From: Anoplolepis gracilipes
Lineage: Eukaryota > Arthropoda > Insecta > Hymenoptera > Formicidae
Length of the DNA stretch: 64,000 nt
Reading direction: 5' to 3'
Assembly: GCF_047496725.1 (NCBI RefSeq)
Contig: NC_132972.1
Location: 159,501-223,500, forward strand
Shown here: one piece after another, positions 1-11,705 of the stretch
Layout: each line of letters opens with the position of its first letter
Position numbering within the stretch: the first letter of the stretch is position 1
The notes under the pieces: generated by a model
The model's database searches: none
The model's input: the letters and a program-made list of their open reading frames with translations, nothing else
Told to the model about the DNA's origin: nothing
Made by a program: the position numbers and the translations under genes

Positions 1-552
1 ATGTTTATACCCTCACCGAGAAGAACGGAAGCCGTTCGTTGGGCAAAGAACTCTATTGCGTCAACCAATTAATCTTACCCGTTTGTCTTTGTAAGGTTTC
101 TAAGACCCACCAAAGTTTAATTCGAATTGTTTGTCAACTCTGCGCACAATAACAAGAGCATCAGTCACTATGGGGATCAGGATCAGTTGTTGATCGATAA
201 TTGATTTGTCTATTTTATTATAGGTACATACTCTCGTTGTCTCGTTTTATACTGTAATATTTAAAAATTATAAAATTGTTGAGAAAAAAATGATAGAATA
301 TTAATATGAGAAAGAGATGATAACATAAATACATACTGACAAAGTACAGTAAGTATTTTATACAAATTTCAGTTAAGATGAAAAAAAAAAAAATAATAGT
401 AAAATATCAAGGGCTGTGTGTATGTGTACAATGTGTGATTAAGATACAGTCTAAATCGCGCAGCAATTTCCTTTCGATCGTGATACACGACCGTGGTCGC
501 ATGCAACATTTCTGCGGGAATTCCCAAGAAACAATTATTCGCCTAAACGAAG

Positions 553-722
553 TTAATTGAAGCCATTCAAGATCGTGGCGAGCAAGTCGGTGTCGGCTGG
601 TGTGACGTAGAGTGTGGCTAGAGGACGAGCGCGGGACGTAAATGGCGTTTCGCCGAGTTTACTCGTCGTAAACGAGTGACCGCCGCTGTCGCCGTCGCCG
701 TCGCCGTCGCCGCGTGCGCCGA
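553..722 (-). CDS. Possible terminal exon, unknown protein
   Basis: On the minus strand an acceptor-like TTTATTACAAG precedes an open frame that ends with TAA at 553-555. It would encode about 56 residues starting GARGDGDGDGDSGG, with an Asp-Gly run made by a GCCGTC repeat on the plus strand, and ending ADTDLLATILNGFN. The GC content is far above the flanks. No domain is recognised and I find no upstream partner exon in the window. It may instead be a CpG island with a hexamer repeat that happens to be open. Confidence 0.2.
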
Positions 723-1059
723 CTTGTAATAAAGCTGAATGAAGCATGTGTACGACGCATTGTAGCGTCGTATATGTATATGTATTTTTCTCCTCTTACG
801 TCTATGAACCGCGCTTTATTCAATACGATATAATACGGTATATATTAAATTTTCAATCGCTATCACATTCCATCTTTTCCCCACTTCCTTTCCACTCTTA
901 TTATCAGTCTATATACATTTCACTATTCTGATGGTTCTTTTTGACAATGTTTCAAATTTTGTTTCAAAGAATTGGAAAGAGATTGAATACAATTTCGTAC
1001 ATGTTTCTCAATTGCCTCACGTTCAAATGCAAATTAATCTGAAATAAAATGCATAAAAT

Positions 1060-1061
<2 letters not shown>

Positions 1062-1109
<48 letters not shown>
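1062..1109. repeat. (CT)n microsatellite
   Basis: About 24 uninterrupted CT units in AT-rich DNA. Confidence 0.95.
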
Positions 1110-1110
<1 letters not shown>

Positions 1111-1367
1111 AAAAATCAACTTTTAAAAATCTGTTTAAAAATCGTCTGTAAAATTCTTACTTTGCAATTATGGAAATTGGTACATAAATTTTCAAACGCT
1201 GATTTATTTTTGACTTGTACATATATTTGTATATTTTTTCAAACTTTAATTTAAATGTTTCTGATAATGTGATATACTATACTAACCGTTTACATATGTA
1301 TATACTAATAAATGTGTTTAATGCATATATGTATATGTATGATTTGATCTTATCTGAAAAATATCTA

Positions 1368-1369
<2 letters not shown>

Positions 1370-1408
<39 letters not shown>
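1370..1408. repeat. (TA)n microsatellite
   Basis: About 19 TA units, one of many TA arrays in this window. Confidence 0.95.
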
Positions 1409-1416
<8 letters not shown>

Positions 1417-3346
1417 ATTCGTTATCAATCCTCTGGCGACTGTCGCAACAATCTGTTGTGATGTAAAAAATTTTTATTAATATATAAATGTAAGTATTTG
1501 TCGATTTGTAAAATTTATCACACGTAATAGATAAATAAGGTATATAATATTCGAGCGGTCATCGCGTTGATCGTTAATCCTCTCTCAATACATTTTTCAT
1601 CTCTCTCTCTCTTTCCTCTTTCTCTCCCTCCGACGCGACGTTCATTCCCATACTCTCTTCGACGCAGTTTTTCTCTCGGTTGCTTCTCCACGTAACGTGT
1701 TGCGTCTTGCTTGCATCTTGGTGTTGAGTCGACCGCGACTGCTCATTCATTCATCCATTCGACGAGCCTTCATTCATTCATTCGTTTAACACTTTTGTGC
1801 CACGCGGAGATACGGGTCTTGTGTCGCAGCGCGTAGCGCTTGGGAACCTCTTTAACTGTTTTGTATAACATGATTAGTCTGGATATGTATCTCGATTTCC
1901 TGCCGACACCGACGAAGGATAGAAAGGCTTAACTTCTCTTTGTGATTCGCTTCTTGATTAAAATATAATACACCATCTCCGAATCGAAAAAGTTAGATTT
2001 AACAAAGTATCGCAAGTTTTCCTCCAAATGATTCGCTCGACACTAGAAAAAGAGAAAATTACAAAGTTTACAAAGCATTTGAAAAGTTGTTTTATATCGA
2101 TTATAATTATATTATTATAATTATATACAGTATCTCTGAGATAAAGACAAGTTTATAAAAACATTTGATGTAATTGGAATAAAAATGATGCGTTACAATG
2201 CCACGGTGACAAAAAAAGTGTGTAGATAATAAAGTTTAGTAAATGTGAAACAACTTGACTGTTATCAAGCTGGTTTAGCTATTTTCAAGAAGGTTGAATC
2301 AATATGCTGCTTTCGCAGGAGTTATCTTACAATAGCCGGATATTTAAATATTAATGTATACTTGGACATTGATTCATATTATGACGTACAATCTTAAAGC
2401 ACAGCATGAAGACAGCAAGTTATAATCGTGGTTGATCGATATGTAGGCACACATTTAAATTTTACATGGCATTATGTAGCGCGTCATGAGTTTATATACA
2501 CATACATGTATATATGTATACACATAAATCGTTTTTTGTTTTGTTTTGTTTTTATTCGCGCATAAAATTTAATATACATACTTAATATAAAAACTTAAAT
2601 TGACATTTCTCTGTCGCAGTACTGTGTTTCATTATTTATTAAAACATCTTGGCTATAACATACAGGTACAAGTTAAATATAACTTATCTTTCTCAACTTT
2701 GTAAAAAAAGACGGTTTGATAAAATTTTAATTTAACGTTTTTTGTCATTATTTAAGTTTTTATATTATAGGTAGGTACGTTATATCTAAATATTCTTGAG
2801 CCAGACATTTTTTTATATGTACGTGTACGTGGAATCTCTTTTCTTTTATCTTTTGAACCATTAAATTATACAATTCATCGTCTTTTCGTGCGAAATGGAT
2901 TGTAAATGCTCGTGACGATTCGGTCAGCGACGCGTAGGTGTTTCCGCGAATAAAGAGCGAGCACGGTCGAAAGCCCGCAAAGTAGTTCAAGCTGAGAAGA
3001 GCCAATAGCGAGCGCGTAATCGTTGGCAATACGCGTGCGGAGGTGGTGAAACAGCATACACGCCGCATCTTCTTCCGCGCTCAAATAAATTAAACGAGTC
3101 ATCGCGCGCGAGCGCGAGCGCGACAAGTATAGACGCGGTGTTACTTACGTAGGTACGCGGTACGCGGTACGCCGTCTTACGTCATTCGCGCGTGCCCGAG
3201 AGAAGAGGGTTACAACTCATTGTCAGCTCTCTATCCTTGAATCTTACTCGAAATTAGCCGCAATCAAAGTGCCACGTCAACATCCCTTCTTCGCCCTCTG
3301 TTAAACGACGATGATGCTTCTCTTCTCATTGTCTTCTCGTTCGCAG

Positions 3347-3400
3347 TTGGGGAAATTGGCGCGACTTCCGCCGCGAATTATCAGCTCGATGATGAATTCG
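3347..3400 (+). CDS. Possible 54-nt internal exon, unknown
   Basis: A strong polypyrimidine tract ending TTCTCGTTCGCAG precedes 54 bases, followed directly by a consensus donor GTGAGT. The segment is open as 18 codons (LGKLARLPPRIISSMMNS) and also open in a second frame. It lies in a GC-rich island. No partner exon of matching phase was found nearby, and no protein family is recognised, so this may be a chance pair of splice-like sites or a small alternative exon of a gene with very long introns. Confidence 0.2.
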
Positions 3401-4503
3401 GTGAGTCAACGCGGATCGAGCCGCGCTCTAGAAAAGTTCCGGTCACTGCTACGTTAAATTACGTTTAATCGATCACGATTCTTCTTTTACCAAGCGAAAG
3501 AAGAAGAAAATCTTTCGATAAAATTGCAGATAACTTTGTAATGCGGTTTATCTCTCTCATCACAATTCAATTATTTGTAAATTATGTAAAATATATATAA
3601 AACAAAGATCATTGTATATTATATATAATATATACATATATTAACACGTAAAATTTAGCCACAGATTAAAGCTTGAATCATGCAATGTGAACTAAAAGGC
3701 GGCGATAACCGATAAACATATTCAAAGTTGTATATTTAATCATGATTCATAAATGAAGCAATGTTTCAAAGACAACGCACAACGACATATTTTAACGTTT
3801 AAAAATATTACAGAAGAAAAGATATAAAAATATCTTGGGCACATAAAATAGATTATTTTTAAAAAATAAAACTAAAGAAATAATATAGATGATTCTAGTT
3901 GAAAACAAAATATTAATAATAAGATAAGATTATGCTCGATGTAATCCAGTAAGAATCTCGAGAAATTACGACATTATTACGAATTACGCCACAATCATGA
4001 TAATGGGGCACAATTAGATATTCATTAATACGCAATAGTTACGGATATGAAAAGAAACAAAAAAAAAAAAAAAAAAACACTTGTAAATGTATACGCAAAT
4101 TGTAATTCAAAGTCCATGTGTAATCTTCATCGTCCGCAGGACGGTAATCGCTCGGAAATCTTTGCGATATAACTGGCGTGCAACGACTGCGAAGCGTGTC
4201 TAGTAAAGACCACAGATCGACCACCATTACGTTCGAAATGCATCCTCATAGGCTGGAAACTGGTCTCGCCCCCGGAATTCGTTTCTGCACGAGGGTGAGT
4301 CTTGTATATCGCAACGAAACCAGTCTTCCCTCTTCTTGAACATCGACATCAGTGTCTGCTCCGAACGACATATCTACCCCACCATGCGATATAAAGCGAT
4401 GAAAATAATATAACGCACCGCCACCGAAATCTATTGACACGTCACCCCACGTGCACGCACACGCACACGCACACGCACATGCATATACGTCTTCCATTCA
4501 CAG

Positions 4504-4610
4504 CTACGTGTATGCGCGAGAGAAACGAGAGTCGCGACTGGTTGTCGAGATCGAGATGTTAGAGAACCCCTTTGTAAATAGGCAAGATGGCGATGTCAAA
4601 ATAACCGTAG
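4504..4610 (+). CDS. Possible 107-nt internal exon, unknown
   Basis: The segment is bordered by CATTCACAG and the donor GTAAGC. One frame is open over 35 codons and includes LVVEIEMLENPFVNRQDGD; the other two frames stop. It sits just after a (CACACG)n stretch in a GC-richer island. By chance about one in six random 35-codon windows stays open, so the support is mainly the two good splice borders. No family is recognised and its entry phase does not match the candidate at 3,347. Confidence 0.2.
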
Positions 4611-5967
4611 GTAAGCCATGAGGTGGTCCAGATTCCTATTCAATGTACGGATGAATTTTAAGAGTAACGAGAAATGGTCAAAAAGATTTCTTTTTTTAAA
4701 CCGACATCAGTCATACATTTTTCATTATACTATTTATTTATACAGACGCATAAAACGTTTGTTTACAGAGACTTCTAAAGATCTTAAAGGCTTTAAGATT
4801 TATAAGACTTAAAGTTTTTCTTGTCTTTTTCTTATTTAAAAAGTTTTCATAAAATATTAAGATTGACATAATTAAAAAATTTTTAATTTGCCACATCGTC
4901 TATTTATTAATGCAATATTATGAATTACGCATACGTGGTTAATATAAAAGCACGGTCGGATAAGATGAAGAGCAATAATGTACGAGTTGACATCACGGAG
5001 TAACATGGTACCTAGATATAATATTATAACGATACACGAGCCAGATATTAAGTACACACACATAGTTGGATTCAAATAGTGCCACGAGGGCATTGAAGAC
5101 CACGCGTCGACTAGTGCGAACGCATTTGCGAATAACGCTGACGACATCGACAATAATGTAATAGCGCAAAGTAATTCAGCCAGTTACTGACTACTTACTA
5201 AAACGCTAGAAATACTTATAAACTTTACGCGCTTTGTAAATGTAATATTGACTCGGAGAAATTTTCGTATACAAATCCACAGTTAGAAGAAAGTAAGAAA
5301 AATCTTAAAATTAACGCCGATCTCACCTCAGATTTAAAAATATTGATTTGAATTTTATTAACGTTGCATCAATAATTGATGACGCAAACTAATGTTTAGA
5401 TATTTTACTTATTGCGACCGTTTCTCTTCAGCAAAACCCTAATCTGATTGAATTGAAATAACAAAAATTTAAAGATGATAATTAATTTTAATCTTATCTT
5501 TATTTAATATGTAGTGAGACCTTTTTAAATAAAAAAGAAAATAACCAATTTTTTATATAAATAAGAATTTATAGAAAGCAATTAATATTTACTTATTTAT
5601 CTATTAAGAAAATAATTAAAAAAAGAAAGAAATGTGAAATAAGCGGAATAAAAATGTATTTAGTTAAATTCATAATAAATTAATCATAGTATCAGTTGCT
5701 TTGTTATCAAATGCATCAAAGAAAGTAAATGTATATGTATATACCTGCGCGTGCAAAATTTAATATTATAATATATACTGTATATTCTTTATTAAATTGT
5801 ACTTGCAAGTTGAATAGTTTTAATTCACTTTATAAGTAGATTGCAAAAAATAAGTAGATTGAAAAAATTCTTTCTTTCAAATAATTTTTTTAAAAATAAT
5901 TCTGCTTTTATTCTATGATATGTCAATCTTTTCTCTTTGATTACTTTAGTTTGACAGAAAATTATTT

Positions 5968-5970
<3 letters not shown>

Positions 5971-6003
<33 letters not shown>
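5971..6003. repeat. (AT)n microsatellite
   Basis: Uninterrupted AT dinucleotide array. Confidence 0.95.
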
Positions 6004-6004
<1 letters not shown>

Positions 6005-7506
6005 GTGTGTATGTGTATTTTTACAGCACAAAGTGTTTGATGCAAAAGAGTAATCTACAATAAAAATCAGCACATAAACTCTTGTGAAATTGATATTTTA
6101 TCAAATACTCTTGTGACAAATTGACATGTAAAATGTATTCGCGTATACATATACGTGCACATAATACGTTCCCTACATGATACTCATCGATCGCGTTCAT
6201 CTATAATCTATCATATATACACAATGTACAAAACTCTTTAAAAGAGCGTGTCGCGAAACAAACGACGTCATTGCTCTCACGTATTGCGTGTAGAGACCAA
6301 CACTTATAACGACGATGAACAACACCTATTTCTCGACACGTAGAGAAGCAACAACATGCATGCCATAGACAACTTGCCACTTGTAGCAATTGACCACGCA
6401 AGTATTTACCGTCCCCTTCGGGCTACGTGATGCTATGCAATGTGATTTCGCCTTACTTCGAACATGTTACGTGTCTGATCATTTACTCTTTTATATTTCC
6501 AATTGTAACTGCATGCTTGCAACTTGATTCTCAACGTGCAATTATTCATCCCGTCGTGTTTTGTATCATAAATAAAATTAACGTTCTACAAAAGCGCATT
6601 GATATAAAAAATTGTTTTGCAATGTTTTGCAAAAATCAGAGTTCCATCGATGATTTCGTAAGAAATCTGTAACATGTATATAATGTATAAAGCATATAAG
6701 TTATTATACTTATTATTTTAAGACAGACTCGCGATCACATTTGAAAATAATTTGACGAAAAATATTTAATAAACAATTTTAATGTGTAATCTATGCCAAC
6801 GTTTACCAAATGATAATGTAATTCACTAATTGTAAATTTATTTGTATATGACGTAAACTTTACTCTTTGACAAAGAGTATAAAGAGTTTTAAATGGTTGT
6901 ACACATGAGGAGATAAGTTGTCGTTTAACGGCGAAAATATGGGACGGAGGACGGAGAGGACTTTAACAAGATTCGCGTTACTAGACAAAACTGCCACTGC
7001 GCGCGTTAGCCACTCAAAGGTATAAAGATGCTGAGCACGTCTGGCGATGGGCAGGCCGCGCGGGTCACAATCCCATCTGCCGATCCTAACCGGTCTCTTT
7101 CCCTCTCTCATTCTCCTCGGCCCTTCGGACGTCTAAACTCCCGCTGGACAAGCGCGCGCCATTATCTTATTTACGCCTCATTGTCTCAATGTATCATACT
7201 AATATCGCGCCTGCCTCGCACCGCCGACAACACGCTTCTGAATCGTGTACACGTGAATATGCGCCGCACGTTACGAGGAATGTTGAAATTTACAAAAACT
7301 TTGATTCTTTTGTAACTTTAATCAAAGCTGCTCGGATAAGCGACGACCTAAGAATAAGCTCTGAGAATTTCGATATGTTCTTTTACTTTTCTTGACATTT
7401 AAATTCAAAGATCAAAATTATTTCTTTTCAAAGTTACGTCATATGAAAAGTCTGTTTTTTTTTTCTTAATGTTCGAAAATATTTTCTTGTCGTGCATATA
7501 CATATA

Positions 7507-8049
7507 CAAAGTGTCGTCAATTTAAATGGCAAAATTTTGGAAGCGTGTAGGGGACCGAGAAACTAACGATAAGACAAAAAGTCCTTTAGAGATTTGCTCG
7601 TTTTTGGCCCATTTTGGAGAAAATCGCAAAAAAAGAAACAAAATAAGTTTTCGTTTTTTTTACTTATTTATTTACATTTTATTCATGTTATCATCTATTT
7701 AATGCAGATATTGTTCTCTTGTAGCAATGCAAATTTTACATTTAGCACTGACCGCATTAATTGCAGCTAGACATTGTTCTGGTACAACTGACTGAAGACT
7801 GATTAAAGACTCGTAGGCGAAAGCAATAATATAAACAAACAAAAAAATGTAAAGGATAATATCGAGTGTTTACATATGTAAGGAATCTTGAAGCAAAAAG
7901 TTTATTCGATGCCAATCAACTCAAGAGAGCAACTGACAATGAGAGATTAAACTTTTGCGATTTTCTTCAAAAACGAGCAAATCTGTGAAAGACATTTTGT
8001 CTTAGTTTTTCGCTCCCGAAGTTTTGCTATTTAAATTGAAGACACCTTG
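7507..8049. mobile_element. 543-bp non-autonomous element with long TIRs
   Basis: The first ~120 bases are the imperfect reverse complement of the last ~95 (CAAAGTGTCGTCAATTTAAA at the left against the complement of TTTAAATTGAAGACACCTTG at the right, then shared blocks around GATTTGCTCGTTTTT and AAAATCGCAAAA). The element is flanked by TA on both sides, as expected for the Tc1/mariner superfamily. The middle has no open frame. It is therefore best read as an internally deleted DNA transposon; the parent family is unknown to me. Confidence 0.75.
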
Positions 8050-8548
8050 TATAATATATTTAAAATTGTAAAAATTTTAGATAAAAGAGATGTGTGATTG
8101 TTTAGTTGTGAGCTAGAAATCTCTCTACTCAATCTCTTTGTGTAAAATGGTCAAAAAAGACAATTTTTCTTCCTTTTTGTGATTGACATTTTCAGAAAAA
8201 ATGCTAATAAAATGTAGAGTTTATATTGTATTTGAAGATTCCGTTCTTTTATCCTTCAACACACAAAACAGTTGCAAAGTCAAAAAGTATAGATACTGCG
8301 GAAGAAGCCGAAGTATGGTTTATGATTATATGCAATGACAATCTCACACGTTTAATTTCTAATTTTAAACGTTGCACCACATTATTCCTTCGTCGTTAAC
8401 GAGTTAGATCTTTATTCTATATATTCTGTTTTGACAGTCGGCGAGTTCTGCCTATTAATTTTATTTATAATTTGAGAGGCTGTAACACGCAACGTCTCCT
8501 TAATTCCAAAGGGAGAAATCTGTTTTATTTAATCTGATTTTATTTAAT

Positions 8549-8573
8549 ATTTTTTTTTTTTTTTTTTTTTTAG
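8549..8573. repeat. Poly-T tract
   Basis: A run of more than 20 T; no retroposed body is recognised beside it. Confidence 0.9.
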
Positions 8574-9204
8574 GAAAAGAGCAATATTAATATCAGATAA
8601 AAGTAGTAAATAATAATAAGAAACAGTCATTAGAAATTGTTATATAAAACAATTAGAAAACATTGATTATATGTTATTATAGATTCAATCTCAAAATACA
8701 ATGAAAAGAATAAAAAATCATATAATAATATTACTACATATAGTACAAAATATATTGATACATTTATTCGATAAAGGTTACTTTCAAAAGAAATATTAAA
8801 AAAAATTGTTTATATAAATTACAATATATATTAGTAACATAGTTTTTATGGAGATACATGAGGTAATAAGATATTAATTGCAACATGAAAATTTTTTAGA
8901 AAAGTCTCCGACATTTATTTTGATGGCATCTTACATAGGTCTCTCGCACGCATTTATCTTTACCGATCAGCTCTCTTTATACATATATAATATTCATAAT
9001 ATCTTTAGCAACAATTTTCTATCTATATACATACACACCTTGTAATAAGAAGCCATGAATGACTATAAATTTGACTATATACAATTATCGATTAATCGTT
9101 ACTGTACAGTACACAGATATAGTCCGTCAATCAGAGATCATAATAAGTTAAAATTCTATCTGCGTAGCTATTTACATCGCTTTTTTTTTCTTTATACTAT
9201 TGTC

Positions 9205-9249
9205 ATACACACACACACACACACACCCACACACACACCTACATATACC

Positions 9250-9280
<31 letters not shown>

Positions 9281-9331
9281 ACGCACACGCACACGCACAC
9301 GCACACGCACACGCACACGCACACGCACACG

Positions 9332-9393
<62 letters not shown>

Positions 9394-9410
9394 TGTATAT
9401 GTATATATAG
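9205..9410. repeat. Compound CA / CACACG / TA repeat
   Basis: The array passes from (CA)n through a regular (ACACGC)n hexamer block at about 9,270-9,335, back to (CA)n, then (TA)n to about 9,387. Its translations (poly Thr-His, Ala-His, Cys-Val, Tyr-Ile) are open on both strands but are repeat artefacts. Confidence 0.95.
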
Positions 9411-10024
9411 GGCAATAGTATAAAAAAAGGGCTCACTGTGAGATTCAAATGTTATAATTTGATGAAATTTGGTCAATATCATTTTTTTAAATAAATGTTG
9501 TAGGACGCGAGCGTATTTGAGAGTATATTTACAAGAAGAGAGAGCAGTAATAAGTGTATAAGTGTATGTGAAATGGAGTATTTATACAAATGTAGAAACG
9601 AATAAAGTACAAATTGACCGCAATCATATATCGAGTATACGATTACCGATTATATTTCTATTAGAAATACTGGACTTGTTGATAAAGATTTTATTTTATT
9701 GCGTGCATATACATCTGTGTGCTATTTAATATCGATCAATTTCTCTCGATTAAACAAGTTTTCCATAGTTCCATTAGCTTGGCTGCTAAAAAAAAAAAAA
9801 ATTGCCTTGTCAATAATAGAAAAATAAATTAAAAAAGTCTCGAAAAAAGAAATTTAGTCCAGCTAAATTTTTCATGAATTTTTCTTTGGCTATACATTTA
9901 TATCGTTGTAAAATTTTGATCCGACGAACATAAAAACGAAGGATAATTTTACGTGCGAAGCAAAATCGTGCCGCACTTGCCCGAGGGGGGATGGTCGTTT
10001 TTTGAAGAACGTTTGAATGGAAAT

Positions 10025-11266
10025 TCAGCTTTGTCGGCCAGTCAGGACCGTAATGGGCTTTAGAAGAAGCTGCGGCGGATTGTGAGGAAGCGGTCTCGGT
10101 GACTGGACGGAGTTACAGATGGTAACCGGCGGCGAATGCGGAGCCATCGGCTCCGGACTACTTCCGGGCGAAGCCGTGCTAGAGGCAGGCTGACTTAGAA
10201 CTGGCGCTTGACCGATGTGATACCTAGGTTGTTGTTGATTGAACACCGCTGCCTGATGCTGATGCGCCGCGAGAGATCTTAGAGTGGTATAAAAGTCCTG
10301 ATAAGGATGCCCTGTTGGCGGGATTCCGGACACCGCGATACCTTGGGGATAGCTGGTAGGCGCTTGCAATAGCCTTTCGACCGAGAACGCTCCGTGAGCC
10401 GCCGGAGGTGCCGCCGTCGCTGGAAGAGGCTGAGGTTTGCAGGGCAAGCCCGTAGCCGATGTGGTTGCCGCTCCGGGTAACAGACTAGCCGGATATCCAG
10501 CCGGAGTGGTGTAAGAACCAGTGACCGGAGGATACGCAACGCGATGGAGGCACGGTAGGGGATAGAGCGACGCCGGCCATCCTGGTGGCGGGTACGGCGA
10601 ATAAAGTGCTCCGCCGAGCATCGCGCTCCTCTTGAAGGCTGCCAGTCGAGACCTTGAGGCTGCCGTAGTCCTGCGACGGAGTTTTCCCGTGGTACCTCCG
10701 ATAAACACGTCCTCGGAACTTGGATCTAGCATCCAATAGTTGCCTTTGCCTGGATCGTCATAATGACGAGGCACCTTGACGAAACATTTGTTGAGCGATA
10801 AATTATGTCGAATTGAATTCTGCCAGCCCTGTTTGTTATTCTCGTAGTAGGGAAAGTGACGCATTATATACTCGTAGATGCCGTTCAAAGTAAGTCGTTT
10901 GTCGGGACTTTGCCGAATGGCCATCATGATCAATGCGTTGTAACTGTACGGTGGCTTCTCCGCTTTCTTCTTGTCTTCTGGTTGCTCCTTCGAGTCCTTT
11001 TGATTCGTCGGACTGACGGACGTTGCGCTCGTAGAGCAATCCAAGGGCGGCGTTTCCATGCCATTACCGGTAACGTCGAGGTCGCTGTCACTGTCGTCAA
11101 CGTGCCCGGCATCGGAAGAATCCGAATGACTGACCGACGGCGCGGGTGTTCCGCCACAGGCTTCGGGTAAGATGCTACGGATACTGAAATTGCTCTTCAG
11201 AGCAGCCCGTGGCGGCGGGGAAGCTGTCACGGTATGCTGCTCGCCCGAACTTTCCATATTCACCAT
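10025..11266 (-). CDS. FoxG: FoxG / sloppy-paired forkhead transcription factor
   Basis: An intronless gene encodes 413 residues from the first in-frame ATG (11,264-11,266), which has A at -3 and G at +4. The product is a nuclear DNA-binding regulator. Residues about 104-195 form the forkhead domain: KPPYSYNALIMMAI at its start, recognition helix GWQNSIRHNLSLNKCF at about 147-162, and wing YDDPGKGNYWMLDP, all diagnostic of FoxG (fly slp1/slp2, vertebrate FOXG1). Residues 27-33, FSIRSIL, are an eh1 motif of the type that binds the corepressor Groucho, so it should repress transcription. An acidic Ser/Asp stretch lies between the two. The C-terminal half is rich in Pro, Ala, Ser and Gln and likely disordered. 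In flies slp genes act in segmentation and head patterning; here that role is inferred. The single-exon structure agrees with fly slp1/slp2. Confidence 0.95.
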   Translation of the reverse strand: MVNMESSGEQHTVTASPPPRAALKSNFSIRSILPEACGGTPAPSVSHSDSSDAGHVDDSDSDLDVTGNGMETPPLDCSTSATSVSPTNQKDSKEQPEDKKKAEKPPYSYNALIMMAIRQSPDKRLTLNGIYEYIMRHFPYYENNKQGWQNSIRHNLSLNKCFVKVPRHYDDPGKGNYWMLDPSSEDVFIGGTTGKLRRRTTAASRSRLAAFKRSAMLGGALYSPYPPPGWPASLYPLPCLHRVAYPPVTGSYTTPAGYPASLLPGAATTSATGLPCKPQPLPATAAPPAAHGAFSVERLLQAPTSYPQGIAVSGIPPTGHPYQDFYTTLRSLAAHQHQAAVFNQQQPRYHIGQAPVLSQPASSTASPGSSPEPMAPHSPPVTICNSVQSPRPLPHNPPQLLLKPITVLTGRQS

Positions 11267-11573
11267 ACTTTGAATTTGTTTTCGTTTTTCACGACTACGG
11301 TAAATTACACAACTGCGACGTACGTCGTAGCACGCGCGCACTTCCAGCCTCGTTGCTGGTTACCGTCAATGTTCGAGCCTTGCATAGGATTACCGTGTCT
11401 TTACGTGCACCACGTACTTAAACTCATTCACTCATGCAATGTTCTATATCCGGTTACGATATCGAACATTTCGTCACCTGGTTTAATTGCACACAGCACA
11501 CTGTATATACTCGTATTTCTCTGTATTTCTTCTCTGTACTTCTCTCGCATGCGCTACCGCTAGATCTACGTTC

Positions 11574-11601
11574 GTTCCACGTTCCACGTTCCACGTTCCA
11601 C
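11574..11601. repeat. Four tandem GTTCCAC units
   Basis: A 7-bp unit is repeated four times between the predicted FoxG start site and its ATG, so it would lie in the 5' leader (GTGGAAC on the mRNA strand). Confidence 0.85.
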
Positions 11602-11671
11602 CCTCCTCCGTTGTAACAAAATGTGAACTGAAACGTGCGCCGTGGTAACGGCAGCGCGTCCGTCTTCTTTC

Positions 11672-11703
11672 TGACCGTCTCCCCGCCACGAGTAGTATTT
11701 ATA
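11672..11703 (-). promoter_or_regulatory. FoxG core promoter: TATA box and initiator
   Basis: On the minus strand TATAAATA at 11,703-11,696 is followed at the canonical ~31-base spacing by GGTCAGAA, an initiator-like TCAG with its A at 11,672. That gives a 5' leader of about 406 bases before the FoxG ATG, without an intron. Inverted CCAAT boxes lie upstream (CCAAT on the plus strand near 11,763 and 11,832). The placement is inference from motif spacing. Confidence 0.55.
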
Positions 11704-11705
11704 TA

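Larger units (their letters stand above)
1..9990. other. Gene-poor AT-rich region left of FoxG
   Basis: No gene is recognised here. The background is AT-rich with many simple repeats. GC- and CpG-richer islands lie near 560-740, 1,600-1,860, 2,880-3,440, 4,130-4,570, 6,240-6,430 and 6,930-7,260. Short open frames in these islands have no recognisable domain; three with splice-like borders are listed separately at low confidence. Bases 1-105 read open as a protein-like string (start YTLTEKNGSRSLGKELYC, third frame), so the very left edge could be the end of an exon of a gene outside the window, but no splice site or family match supports it. Confidence 0.5.

Noticed and set aside
9055..9482. 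Overlapping frames of 60-120 codons on both strands
   Set aside because: They are translations of the CA/ACACGC/TA repeat; open in all frames because of the repeat.
10279..11170. Several 67-104 codon frames inside the FoxG gene on both strands
   Set aside because: Shadows of the FoxG coding sequence; no own domains.
11267..11341. Upstream extension of FoxG by 25 residues
   Set aside because: It would need a GTG start; the first ATG in frame is at 11,266 with a good context.
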